From positions 62,001 through 126,000 of the forward strand of contig CAWHKD010000006.1 of assembly GCA_963829845.1 (NCBI GenBank): 64,000 bases of DNA, given 5' to 3'. How positions within the stretch are numbered: the first letter of the stretch is position 1; each line of letters opens with the position of its first letter. Below, in pieces: positions 36,834-45,066 of the stretch. The translations under genes and the position numbers were made by a program. Under the pieces are notes generated by a model. The model was given only the letters and a program-made list of their open reading frames with translations, was not told the origin of the DNA and ran no database searches. The stretch is from Gaiellasilicea sp963829845 (GTDB taxonomy: Bacteria > Actinomycetota > Thermoleophilia > Gaiellales > Gaiellaceae).

Positions 36834-37278
36834 AGTGGATCCCCCTCAGGGCGGCGCGCCGCATTGATCGTCTTTTCCGACCGTGCGTCGTTCCACCCAC
36901 CATTGCAGACGATCTCCCGGGCTTCAACGTCTTCTCCTTGAACACCGCCGCAACTTTGCGAGTGGAATCCGACGATGACCCCGAGTCGTCGCCCTCTCTA
37001 AAAAGCGAGTTTAGACAGGATGTCGAGTGTCTGCCGGGAACGTGTGTTGACGCGGGTGAGGCGCAGCAGGCGGGGGCTCGCGAGGCGCTGGGGATGCTTG
37101 AACGCTAGCGCGTTGCTCGGCGTCGTGGACGTCGATTTCTTAGCGTCAGGCGAGAGGGACGTTTCGCCCAAACGAAGCTCCGGCGAGGCGGACGCGTTTG
37201 ACGCCCAGGGGCTAGAGTTACCGCATCGCCGATCAGGGCCGACTGGGATACAGCCTCGACGCGAGCGCCGGCGAGCGC
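36834..37278. other. 445-bp stretch without a supported gene
   Basis: Upstream region of the Thr/Val-repeat protein (minus) and of the cupin gene (plus). An AT-richer patch CTCTAAAAAGCGAGTTTAGACAGG at about 36996-37019 could hold promoter elements. The long plus-strand frame here is Arg-rich and looks like shadow coding. Nothing else is supported. Confidence 0.4.
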
Positions 37279-37674
37279 TTGTCGTTCGCGGGAGCGGTTT
37301 TGCTTGTCAAGGCGAGCACGGAGAGCACGAACGGCGCCTTCGCGATCATCGAGGAGGTCGATCCGCTCGACACGCCGCTCCATGTCCACGCAAACGAGGA
37401 CGAGCTCTTCTACGTGATCGAGGGAGAGCATGTGTTCACGGTTGGAGAGGAGGAATTTCCGGCTGGCCCCGGCGCGGTCGTGTTCGCACCGCGGCAGGTA
37501 GCGCACGCGCACCGACGGCTGGTGCCACGAGCGGGTCGCCTCCTGACGATGGTCTCGCCAGCCGGCTTCGAGGGCTTCTTTCGCGAGCTCAGTGCAGCCG
37601 AGACGGCTGGAGGAGCGGGACCGGAGGCGTACGAGAGCGCGTCGAAGAAGTACGGGATCACCTGGCTGAACTGA
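37279..37674 (+). CDS. Cupin domain protein (start codon uncertain)
   Basis: 131 residues from the TTG at 37279. Cupin motifs: PLHVHANEDELFYVIEGEHVFTVGEEEF and AGPGAVVFAPRQVAHAHRR. The same frame upstream reads SYRIADQGRLGYSLDASAGERLSF, a plausible family N-terminus, back to an in-frame TAG at the place where an ATG would be expected (37213-37215). Either TTG is the true start, or the original start codon has been changed. Confidence 0.7.
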   Translation: MSFAGAVLLVKASTESTNGAFAIIEEVDPLDTPLHVHANEDELFYVIEGEHVFTVGEEEFPAGPGAVVFAPRQVAHAHRRLVPRAGRLLTMVSPAGFEGFFRELSAAETAGGAGPEAYESASKKYGITWLN

Positions 37675-38032
37675 GAATCGTTTCCGGGAACATTCACGAA
37701 CGCTGGCCCAGCCCAGCATCTTGATGGCCTCGCGGCCGTGAGGCGGCGTATGATCACCGCCGATGCTGTTCGTCGGCGCCGGCTTCAGAGCCCTGCGGCC
37801 CTTCAACTCGCTCTGGCTGGTCGCGGCTCCGCCGGCAAGTGCCCGACTCGCTAGACCCACTCTTCCGCATTCCACTGGTGCTCGTTCATGAGGACGGCCG
37901 CGGTTCGGTGAGCCCTTCGGCGGGCTCCGCGACCGCCTCAGCCTGCACTGAGACGCCCGCGAGATCATCCGGTGAGCCTACGCGGGTCAAGAACTTTTGA
38001 GCTCGGCGGGCTCATGAAGCAGCGTCCGAAGT
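37675..38032. other. 358-bp stretch without a supported gene
   Basis: No convincing coding frame on either strand. A 30-codon ATG frame at about 37763 lacks a ribosome site and looks accidental. The right end is the terminator of the small secreted protein at 38078. Confidence 0.4.
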
Positions 38033-38061
38033 GGTGCGACCCGTTTGCGACGGGTCGCACC
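38033..38061 (-). terminator. Terminator of the small Gly-rich protein gene
   Basis: GGTGCGACCCG (38033-38043) pairs perfectly with CGGGTCGCACC (38051-38061), loop 7 nt. It lies 17 bp downstream of the stop codon of the minus-strand gene at 38078. Confidence 0.7.
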
Positions 38062-38077
38062 GGTTCAACTTCGTGAC

Positions 38078-38263
38078 TTAGTCGCCGCCGTTGTTGCCGC
38101 CGGAGTTACCGGGGTCGCAGTCGGTCGCGGGGTCGGTCTCGGATCCGTTGCCGCCGCCCGCGTTGCACTTATGGGGGTTCGGGGCGGCAAGCGCCGCTGG
38201 TGCTCCCACAGTCACGCCGAGAAAGATCGTCCCCAGCAGAACGGCCATCTTCTTCTTGAGCAT
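38078..38263 (-). CDS. Small secreted Gly/Asn-rich protein
   Basis: 61 residues. Signal peptide MLKKKMAVLLGTIFLGVTVGAPAALA with a good AxA site, leaving a 35-residue mature peptide NPHKCNAGGGNGSETDPATDCDPGNSGGNNGGD. That peptide is rich in Gly, Asn and Asp and has two Cys that could pair. A GGGAG ribosome site lies 7 nt upstream of the ATG, and a strong terminator follows. These flanking signals argue for a real gene despite its size. Function unknown. Confidence 0.68.
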   Translation of the reverse strand: MLKKKMAVLLGTIFLGVTVGAPAALAAPNPHKCNAGGGNGSETDPATDCDPGNSGGNNGGD

Positions 38264-38581
38264 TCTGAATCTCCCTTACGGATCGTGTTTTTCCCGAGCC
38301 TGGTGTGGCTCGATCGACGGTCGCCGCAGGCTTCCCTCCTCTCCCGCCTTGCTCGCTCGCCGCTCGCGATTCCACAAGGCGTCGTCGGATTCCGTCGTCC
38401 AGAGAGCGAAAGAGTCGGGCGCCCCAAGGATCAACGAGGGGCACTATCGTACGAGCACCCTTTCGCCGCGACTACTCCGCAAAAGACCAGATCCGAGCTG
38501 GTCCAGGCACGGACGAGACCGGCGATCTCGGCGACGGCGTCGGCGAGCATTGGGACGCCGGCGAGCATTATCGCGGCGAGG
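38264..38581. other. 318-bp stretch, possibly decayed coding sequence
   Basis: On the minus strand a short frame YSLAAIMLAGVPMLADAVAEIAGLVRAW runs at about 38510-38590, directly after the integrase fragment, reachable from it only by a +1 shift. It has no start of its own. I see no other gene here. Confidence 0.35.
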
Positions 38582-38677
38582 CTATACGCCAGTGAACGAG
38601 CGGCGGATCTTCTTCTTATCCCGCTTCGAGTAGACGAACGCCTCGTAGGTTGGCTCGCAGCTGCAGCTGCCGCTCAT
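38582..38677 (-). pseudogene. N-terminal fragment of a tyrosine integrase
   Basis: From the ATG at 38677 the frame reads MSGSCSCEPTYEAFVY then SKRDKKKIRRSFTG and stops (TAG). The pattern CxCxPxYxAxVxxxRDxKKIRxxF is that of the arm-type DNA-binding domain at the N-terminus of many actinobacterial phage-type integrases. No core or catalytic domain follows in any frame. It lies 180 bp from the tRNA-Gly repeat, the usual place for an integrase gene beside its att site. Confidence 0.5.
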
Positions 38678-38766
38678 ACGGATCTTGCAGCTGCGGCTGT
38701 GCCGCGTCCGAATCCCCGTGCTCGAAGCGATGGAGAAGACCTTTCCTTCGCCGGGTCGCGTGCCAG

Positions 38767-38789
38767 CTGGCGCGCGTTCTGGCGCACAA
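38767..38789. repeat. Tandem CTGGCGCRC repeat, left of the att core
   Basis: CTGGCGCGC and CTGGCGCAC are spaced 12 bp apart here. The same pair recurs at 38996-39016 on the other side of the 42-bp tRNA repeat. Tandem short repeats flanking an att core are typical arm-type integrase sites. Confidence 0.4.
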
Positions 38790-38827
38790 CGTACTACGGC
38801 GGCCAGCCGAGTTCGATTCCGAAAGAG

Positions 38828-38851
38828 AAAAGCCCTCGTTTCCGGGGGCTT
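38828..38851 (-). terminator. Intrinsic terminator beyond the tRNA-Gly fragment
   Basis: AAAGCCC (38828-38834) pairs with GGGCTTT (38845-38851). On the minus strand the stem is followed by TTTTCTCTTT. It lies 6 bp past the 3' end of the tRNA-Gly copy and may have been the terminator of the original tRNA gene. Confidence 0.65.
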
Positions 38852-38856
38852 TGTAT

Positions 38857-38898
38857 GAGCGGGCGATGGGGCTCGAACCCACGACCCTCAGCTTGGGA
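38857..38898 (-). repeat. att-like copy of the tRNA-Gly 3' half (42 bp)
   Basis: Identical over 42 bp to 43655-43696, the 3' part of tRNA-Gly(CCC) from the anticodon loop to the discriminator base. The sequence then diverges, so there is no functional tRNA here. Tyrosine integrases commonly use exactly this part of tRNA genes as attachment core. Confidence 0.88.
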
Positions 38899-39416
38899 AA
38901 CCCGTCCAGACCCGCATGGTTAAGCCGAGCCGAGCAGCCAAGCGAAGAACGACGCCGCTCGGAAACCGCTCCAACCCGCTCCGGCCGGGCGGTCACTGGC
39001 GCGCAACTGGCGCACGCGGCGCCGACGGGTTCGCTTTCTGGGCTTCTGCTGGTTACCAGCGAACCCTCAACGTGCGCGTCTTGCTGGACACTCATCGTGC
39101 CTCCAGAGGTTCCGGTCAGAGTTGCAGACCAGCGCGTTGTCTCCGGCTTCAATCCGACTGGCTCGGACGAATACGCGGATGGGGTAGTCCGCCTATACCA
39201 CTCGCGGTGCGGCCGCGTTCCGTCGTCGGCGTGCGACGCCTCCTGCCCGACTAGACGCGAACGGATTCGCGCCTCCCGACGACGTCGCGCTCCTCGGCGA
39301 AGCGGACGGTCGTGCGGTACTTCGTCGTTACCCATCCCCCCTCTCCGGGCCGGTACGGGGCGCGCAGGAGCCCGCGTGGGCGAGGGCAGACAACGACGAG
39401 CAGAGGTTTCCTACGG
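38899..39416. other. 518-bp stretch without a supported gene, left end of the island
   Basis: No frame on either strand has a ribosome site or recognisable domain. It holds the second tandem CTGGCGCRC repeat (38996-39016) and an inverted repeat GGTTCGC...GCGAACC around 39029-39065. Probably decayed element DNA. Confidence 0.4.
38996..39016. repeat. Tandem CTGGCGCRC repeat, right of the att core
   Basis: CTGGCGCGC-AA-CTGGCGCAC, the counterpart of the repeat at 38767-38789. The two pairs bracket the att core at 38857-38898, so this core has arm-like sites on both sides, like an attP. Confidence 0.4.
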
Positions 39417-39442
39417 CGGAGGGGCCTGTTGAGGCCCCTCCG
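39417..39442 (-). terminator. Terminator of the small Trp/Tyr-rich secreted protein gene
   Basis: CGGAGGGGCCT (39417-39427) pairs perfectly with AGGCCCCTCCG (39432-39442), loop GTTG. It is 23 bp downstream of the stop codon of the minus-strand gene at 39466. Confidence 0.75.
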
Positions 39443-39465
39443 CGGGTCGCGCGCCTTGTTCGCGT

Positions 39466-39856
39466 CTACCAGGTGCAGGCGACGGTGTACCAGAAGTACC
39501 CGTTGTGCATTTCGCAGTACCAGACGTTCCAAGTGCGACCGCCGTCTGTCGAGTACCACTTCTTGACGTAGCTGCCCGAGACTGGGTAAGCGCAACCGCC
39601 CAACGGCGTGCAGTTCTTGAGGATCACGAACCTCGCGTAGGCGTACGTGCTGCCGTTCCAGTAGTCCCCTTCAAGGAAGCACTTGTAGTACTCGCCCAAC
39701 GTTGAGAAGTTCGGCTTGTAGGCATAGCACCCCTGGGAGGTGATGGCGGCGTCAGCCGTGGGGGCGCGTAGCGCTGAGCCCCGCACCGATTGCGACGGCG
39801 AGCGCCAGGATCGCGATGAGCCGGACGGTCTTGGTTGGCGTATGAACGGTGCGCAT
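39466..39856 (-). CDS. Small secreted Trp/Tyr/Cys-rich protein, one frameshift
   Basis: The signal peptide MRTVHTPTKTVRLIAI-LALAVAIGAG begins at 39856. After a +1 shift at about 39775 the frame continues ALRAPTADAAITSQGCYAYKPNF. The mature part then carries EYYKCFLEGDYW, KNCTPLGGCAYPVSG, YVKKWYSTDGGRTW and WYCEMHNGYFWYTVACTW: six Cys and many Trp/Tyr, like a disulfide-stabilised exported domain or bacteriocin-like protein. Restored length is about 130 residues. The strong terminator and the operator upstream support a real gene. Family not recognised. Confidence 0.6.
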
Positions 39857-39918
39857 CTTTGATCTTCGTGTTGTGGCTCGCCTTGTGCGAACCAACTGAG
39901 CGCAGACTGGGCGGCGTC

Positions 39919-39984
39919 GCTCACCATTCGCGCACCAGCCGCTCACCAGATGTGGTGAGCGGCTGCTGAGTGCCTGGTGAGCGG
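39919..39984. promoter_or_regulatory. Symmetric four-half-site operator between divergent small genes
   Basis: The half-site TGGTGAGCGG occurs at 39953-39962 and 39975-39984. Its reverse complement occurs at 39939-39948 and, shortened to GCTCACCA, at 39919-39926. Neighbouring sites on each side are 22 bp apart, two helical turns, and the whole set is symmetric about 39950/39951. The inner pair forms a 13-bp-stem hairpin (39936-39965). It lies between the divergent small secreted protein genes and just before a BTAD-type regulator gene. SARP/BTAD regulators bind direct repeats spaced by 11 or 22 bp. Confidence 0.7.
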
Positions 39985-40047
39985 CCTCGCCGATCCTTGC
40001 CCCAGTCAGGTCGCATCGGGCGACCGAACAAGCGAAGGAGACGTCTC

Positions 40048-40137
40048 ATGCCGCGTCTGATCGGGATCATCACCGCGCTGTCGATCGCCGCTGCTGCGCT
40101 CGCGCCGATCGCGTCCGCCGGTTACAGGCAGTGGTAG
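40048..40137 (+). CDS. 29-residue secreted peptide, candidate signalling peptide
   Basis: ATG at 40048 follows a good ribosome site (GAAGGAG, 6-7 nt spacing). The product is a signal peptide MPRLIGIITALSIAAAA-LAPIASA followed by only GYRQW. Cleavage at ASA-G would release a pentapeptide. A terminator follows at 40184. Position between a symmetric operator and a BTAD/STAND regulator gene fits a peptide-signal role, but this is inference. Alternative: the start of a longer secreted protein cut short by a mutation, as other genes here are broken. Confidence 0.4.
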   Translation: MPRLIGIITALSIAAAALAPIASAGYRQW

Positions 40138-40183
40138 GCGAAGTAGGCGGCGCGCGCACGGCCGCCGCGAACTGGCACTGCAA

Positions 40184-40207
40184 TTGAAGGGGCCGGTGAC
40201 GGCCCCT
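40184..40207 (+). terminator. Terminator after the 29-residue peptide gene
   Basis: GAAGGGGCCG (40184-40193) pairs perfectly with CGGCCCCTTC (40198-40207), loop GTGA, followed by TTCGT. Confidence 0.7.
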
Positions 40208-40290
40208 TCTTCGTGCCTGCATCTCGCTCCTGCCGCTCGTCGTTTCCGCCGTTAGTGTCAGTTGTAGCGGTGGCGGTCGAGCGTGAGGGC

Positions 40291-43200
40291 GTGGAGTTTT
40301 GCCTGCTTGGCCCTCTCGAGGCGCGGCGAAACGGCGAGCCTGTGCCGCTCGGGGGCGCGAAGCAGCGCGCTCTGCTTGCGCGCTTGCTTGTCGACGCACC
40401 TGCGGTCGTGTCTGTGGACACCCTCATCGATGACCTCTGGGGTGAGCAGCCGCCCGAGGGAGCGCTTCATACGGTGCAGGTGTTCGTCTCGCGTTTACGC
40501 AAGCTGCTCGGCTCGGAGGCGCTCGTGACTCGTGCCCCCGGCTACCTCGTTGTAGGCGACGTCGACGTCGAGCGCTTCCGCCAGCTGGTTGCGAGAGCGC
40601 GCGAGCGGCGTGAGGATGGCCGCCTCGAGGCCGCTGTCGCCCAACTGGCGGAGGCGCTTGCACTGTGGCGTGGACCCCCACTCGCGCAGTTCGCATACGA
40701 GGCTTTTGCCGCTTCGCACATCGAGCGGCTAGCGGAGGAGCGGCTGGCGGCACTCGAGGAGCGCATCGAGCTCGAGCTGGAGCTCGGCGGACACGCAAGG
40801 CTGGTCGGGGAGCTGGAGGAGCTCTGCGGGCGCACAGCCACTCCGAGAGCGCCTGCACGAGTTCCTGATGCTCGCCCTTTACCGCTCCGGCCGCCAGAGC
40901 GAGGCCCTCCAGGTGTACGCGGAGCTGCGCCAGAGGCTCGTCGAGGAGCTCGGCCTCGACCCCGGCGCGGCGACACAGGCGCTCGAGCGACGGATCCTGC
41001 AACAAGACGTGACGCTCGACGCCGCGGCAAGCAAGCGTCAAACCCTCCCGGCGGGAACGGTCACCTTCCTCTTCACCGACGTCGAGGGCTCGATCCAGCG
41101 GCTGCACGAGCTCGGCGCCGAAGCGCTACGCGGAGGCCCTCGCCGAGCACCGGCGCCGTGATTCGCGAGGCGTGCGCGCGCACGGCGGTGTCGAGGTGGA
41201 CACGCAGGGCGACGCCTTCTTCTTCGCGTTCCCGACCGCACCGGGTGCGCTCGCCGCCGCCGCCGCGATGCACAGGCAGACGCTGGCCGACGGGCCCGAT
41301 CCGGGTGCGGGTCGGCCTGCACACAGGGACGCCGCTCCTGCACCGACGAGGGCTACGTCGGCGACGACGTCCATCGGGCCGCGCGGATCGCCGCGGCCGG
41401 CCACGGCGGGCAGGTGCTCGTCTCCGCCTCCACGGCCCAGCTCGTCGAGGATCGAGCCCTCAGCGACCTCGGCGAGCACCGGCTCAAGGATCTCTCGGCC
41501 CCGAGCGCGTCTACCAGCTCGGAGAAGACGACTTCCCGCCGCTGAAGCAGCCTCTACCGGACCAACCTGCCGATCCCCTCGACACCGTTCCTCGGCCGGG
41601 AGCGCGAGCTCGCCGAGGTCGCTCGAGCTCCTCGCCGCGAGGACGCCCGTCTGCTCACGCTCACCGGGCCGGGCGGCACCGGGCAAGACCCGGCTCGCCG
41701 CCCAGGCCGCGCCGGGCTCGCCGCAGACGGCTATCCGGATGGCGTCTGGTGGGTGCCGCTCGCCCCGCTTCGCGACCCCGAGCTCGTGCTCGAGACTGCG
41801 AGCGCAGGTCCTCGGCGCGCAAGAACGGCCTCGCCGCGCACATCGCCGACAAGCGGATGCTGCTTCTGTTCGACAACTTCGAGCAGGTCGTCGAGGCCGC
41901 CGCCGAGCTCGCGGCGCTGCTCGCCGCGTGCCCCCACCTCGAGCTGCTCGTGACGAGCCGCGAGCCACTCCATCTCGCCGGAGAGCAGGAGTACCCGGTG
42001 CCGCCGTTCGCGCATGAGGAAGGTGTCGACTTCTTCCTCGCCCGAGCACGCGCGGTCAAGCCCGACTTCGCAGGTCGACGAAGCGGTCGCCGAGATCTGC
42101 CGCCGCCTCGACGACCTCCCGCTCGCACTCGAGCTCGCCGCCGCGCGGGTGAAGGCGCTCTCGCCCGACGCAGATCCTCGCGCGGCTCGAACAGCGGCTG
42201 CCGCTCCTGACCGGCGGCGCCGGACCTCCCGAGCGCCAGCGGACGCTCGGGCGACGATCGAGTGGAGCTACGACCTCCTCGCAGCCGAGGAGCAGCGGCT
42301 CTTCGCCCGGCTATCGGTCTTTGCTGGCGGCTGCACGCTCGAGGCGGCTGAGGCGGTCTGGACGCAGAACTCGACACCCTCCAGTCGCTCGTCGACAAGA
42401 GCCTCGCTCCGCTTCACCGAGCGAGCGCTACTGGATGCTCGAGACGATCCGCGAGTACGCGGCGGAGCGGCTCGAGCAGTCGCACGAGACCCACGAGCTG
42501 TCGCGGCGTCACGCGCAGTTCATGCGCGTCCGATTCTCAGACGCCGGGCAGCTCGACCGACCGACGTGGATAAGTCGTCTCGCGGCCGAGCGCGACAACC
42601 TCCGGGCCGCAACCCGCTGGGCGATCGACGCGCGGGAGGGCGAGACGAGCCTGCTCCTAGCAACGGCGTACGGTGCGCTCTGTGCCGGGCTCGGCCCGTT
42701 GGGCGAAGGGAGGCTCTTGCTCGAGGGTGCCTTGCAGAACGACCCCGGCGCGGGCGCCAGCGGCGCGGGCGAGGGCACTCCTCGGCGCAGCATCGCTCGC
42801 GCAACGCCAGCGGGATCTCGAGACGGCTCGCTTGCTCGGGGAGGACGCGTTATCCCTGGCGAAAAGCATCGGAGATTTGGAGGCGGTCGGCGGGGCACTC
42901 CGTGTCCTCGGGATCGTGGCGGGCGATGCGAGGCAGTTCGAGCGGTCTGAATCGTTGCAACGCGAGGCGCTTGCCGTGTTCCGCGCGCGCGGCGACGAGC
43001 GGGAGGCGCGTGAGTCGCTCGGGGATGCTCGGGTTCCTCGCCGTCGCGCGGGGGGATTATCCGCAAGCACGGTCGGCGATCGAGGAGGCTCTGTCCCTGT
43101 CCCGGCAGGCGCACGACACGAGAGGAATCCTCGTCGGTGTCAGCAACCTCGGCCACCTCGCGGCGCAACGAGGTCGGTTCGACGAGGCGCTCCCGCTGAT

Positions 43201-43520
43201 CCGGGAGGCCCTGCTTCTCGCGCACGAGTTCCTCGATGTGAACGGAGTCGCGAACGAGCTCGAGGTTCTCGCGTGGGTCGCCGCGTCCCAGCGGGAGTGC
43301 GAGCCAGCCGCAATCTTGCTCGGCGGTGCCGAGGCACTTCACGAAGCGACCGAGTCTGCGTTCGAGCCTGTGGGGGCAGGCGCTCCATGAGCGGACTGTG
43401 GCGACTCTACGACGCGAGCTTGCGCCTGATCGCCTCGCGCATCTGTGGGGTCGCGGACGCGAGATGACCATCGACCAGGTCGTCGCCTACGCCATGACGT
43501 TCAAGAACCGATCGGACTGA
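40291..43520 (+). pseudogene. BTAD - nucleotide cyclase - STAND ATPase - TPR regulator, many frameshifts
   Basis: Joined across frames this is a large AfsR/SARP-like regulator. A winged helix and BTAD come first (FCLLGPLEARRNGEPVPLGG..., VFVSRLRKLLGSEALVTR, then LYRSGRQSEALQVYAELR). A class III cyclase domain follows (GTVTFLFTDVEGSIQRLHEL, GGVEVDTQGDAFFFAF, EGYVGDDVHRAARIAAAG), then an NB-ARC-type ATPase (TGPGGTGKTRLA, ADKRMLLLFDNFEQV, RLDDLPLALELAAARVKALSP) and TPR-like repeats to the TGA at 43520. At least fifteen one-base shifts, mostly extra bases, interrupt it, about one per 100-200 bp between 40.8 and 43.4 kb. Full length would be about 1070 residues. It is either decayed or badly assembled. 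Confidence 0.82.
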
Positions 43521-43553
43521 GCCGTACAGCTGAGCCGGCCAGGGGCTGGTCCG

Positions 43554-43633
43554 GGGTCAGGTTTGCATTCGCACAAACCTACTGCCCATCGGCGTCGCGG
43601 ACGTCCGATTTGTGAACTTGCAAGACCTGACCC
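43554..43633. repeat. 80-bp imperfect inverted repeat at the island's right end
   Basis: GGGTCAGGT at 43554-43562 is mirrored by ACCTGACCC at 43625-43633, with inner TTTGCA/TTGCAA and CACAAA/TTTGTG partial matches. It sits between the pseudogene and tRNA-Gly. It could be a small mobile palindrome (REP/MITE-like) or integrase arm sites. Confidence 0.5.
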
Positions 43634-43654
43634 TCCACGTCCGGCCGCGCTCGA

Positions 43655-43727
43655 AGCGGGCGATGGGGCTCGAACCCACGACCCTCAGCTTGGGAAGCTG
43701 ATGCTCTACCAACTGAGCTACGCCCGC
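43655..43727 (-). tRNA. tRNA-Gly (anticodon CCC), integration target
   Basis: Acceptor GCGGGCG/CGCCCGC, D arm AGCTCAGTTGGTAGAGC, anticodon stem TCAGC/GCTGA with loop TTCCCAA (anticodon CCC), T arm GGGTTCGAGCCCC, discriminator T. CCA is not encoded. The 3' 42 bases are repeated at 38857-38898, marking the end of an integrated element that left this tRNA intact. Confidence 0.95.
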
Positions 43728-44022
43728 GTGGTTGGGACATTCTAGCCGGGGTCTTGGCCGTCAAGCGCTTGGCCGACGGGCGGTGGTCGCTCGACCAGCT
43801 CCCGGATGTCGAGCGAACCCGCGTCAGCTGGGCCTAGGCAGCGCGCAGGCGGTCTCGCATCCCGAGCAGGAGCTCGTGCATCACCTCCGCGTCGCCTAGG
43901 ACGGGCATGAAGCTCGTATCGCCGCCCAGCGCGGAACGACGTCCATGTGGACGTGTTCCGGGAGTTCCCGCCCCGGCCGGTCCGGAGTCGACCGCGAATA
44001 TCCCGATCGCGCCGCCGAGCGG

Positions 44023-45066
44023 TTAGCTCATCGACGCCACGAGCGCCTCGCGGCGCGAGTGCTCCTTGCCGGTGCGGAATTCGGCGATGTACGCGTCGAA
44101 GTCCCACTTGTCCAGGAACTTCTCCGCTGCCCAGCGCCCGGAGTCGTACAGGGCGAGGGCGCGCTCCTTGCTCAGGTCGAACTCGGTCGTGCCGACGCCG
44201 AGCGTGGGGATCGGGATCGTACGTGCGTAGTTCGCCTGTTCGACGTAGAGCCGGTCGTGCGCCTCCATCATCGTCTGCGCGAGTGCCTTGACGTAGTCGA
44301 TCACGGCACCCGGGCCATGGCTGGTCATCTTCGCCTTCGGCAGCCGAGCACCGATCGGGATCTCGGGCTTCGGCTCGACGAGGAGCAGTCCGAACGTCGG
44401 CCATTCGGGCACCTCTCCGTTGTCGCAGTCGAAGAGCCAGACAGGGAAGTTCGAGAGCATGCCGCCGTCGACGATGACGTGTACCTGGCCGGTCCGCGGG
44501 TTCTCGAAGCGGACCGGCTCGAAGAAGACCGGGATGCTCATGCTCATCCGCACGGCGAGCGCGACGTCGAGGGTGTCCGGCTCGATCCCGAGCTTCGTCG
44601 CGTCACGCGGGAGCACGAGCAGCTCGTGCGTCGTCACGTCCGAGGCGATCACCTGCAAGCGCGAGCGGTAGCGCGGATCGCCGGCGAACTCCTCCTGAAC
44701 GAGGTCGGCGAACGTGTGGACGCCCTTCGCCGAGAGCCGCTCGCCGATCCACTCGAGGAAGCGGTCGCCCTCGTAGAGCCCGAGGTCGAGCAGCATGCTG
44801 AGCGAGCGCTCGACGAGCGGCACCTTGTCCTCCCAGGCGCGATCCTGGAACTGGCGATAGTCGAGCGAGACGATGATCTCGCGCAGCTCGTCGGCCGAGT
44901 ACCCCGCCGCCAGCAGTGCGGCGGTGATCGCTCCGGCCGACGTCCCGGCGATGTTCTGCGGCCTGTACTCGCGCTCCTCGAGCGTCGCCAGTGCGCCCGC
45001 GAGCCCGATCCCCTTGACACCGCCGCCTTCGAAGACGAGATCGGCGTGGGTGTTGATGGCGTTCAT
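44023..45066 (-). CDS. Patatin-like phospholipase
   Basis: 347 residues from the ATG at 45066. Oxyanion motif EGGGVKGIGLAGAL (residues 13-26), nucleophile Ser43 in GTSAGAI and catalytic Asp in VIVDGGMLSNFPV. This is the Ser-Asp dyad of bacterial patatins, which hydrolyse phospholipids or acylglycerols. No signal peptide, so probably cytoplasmic or membrane-peripheral. It starts 120 bp from the divergent amidase gene. Confidence 0.92.
   Translation of the reverse strand: MNAINTHADLVFEGGGVKGIGLAGALATLEEREYRPQNIAGTSAGAITAALLAAGYSADELREIIVSLDYRQFQDRAWEDKVPLVERSLSMLLDLGLYEGDRFLEWIGERLSAKGVHTFADLVQEEFAGDPRYRSRLQVIASDVTTHELLVLPRDATKLGIEPDTLDVALAVRMSMSIPVFFEPVRFENPRTGQVHVIVDGGMLSNFPVWLFDCDNGEVPEWPTFGLLLVEPKPEIPIGARLPKAKMTSHGPGAVIDYVKALAQTMMEAHDRLYVEQANYARTIPIPTLGVGTTEFDLSKERALALYDSGRWAAEKFLDKWDFDAYIAEFRTGKEHSRREALVASMS

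Noticed and set aside
37213..37215. In-frame stop before the cupin as another recoded codon
   Set aside because: It is TAG, not TGA, and lies where a start codon is expected, so it is not a Sec candidate.
38855..38935. A second full tRNA gene at the left end of the island
   Set aside because: Only the 3' 42 bases match; the anticodon stem partner, D arm and acceptor 5' strand are absent.
40048..40137. Reading the two TAG codons after GYRQW as recoded to extend the peptide to AARTAAANWHCN
   Set aside because: No sign of amber recoding elsewhere, and other genes in the window end normally at TAG.
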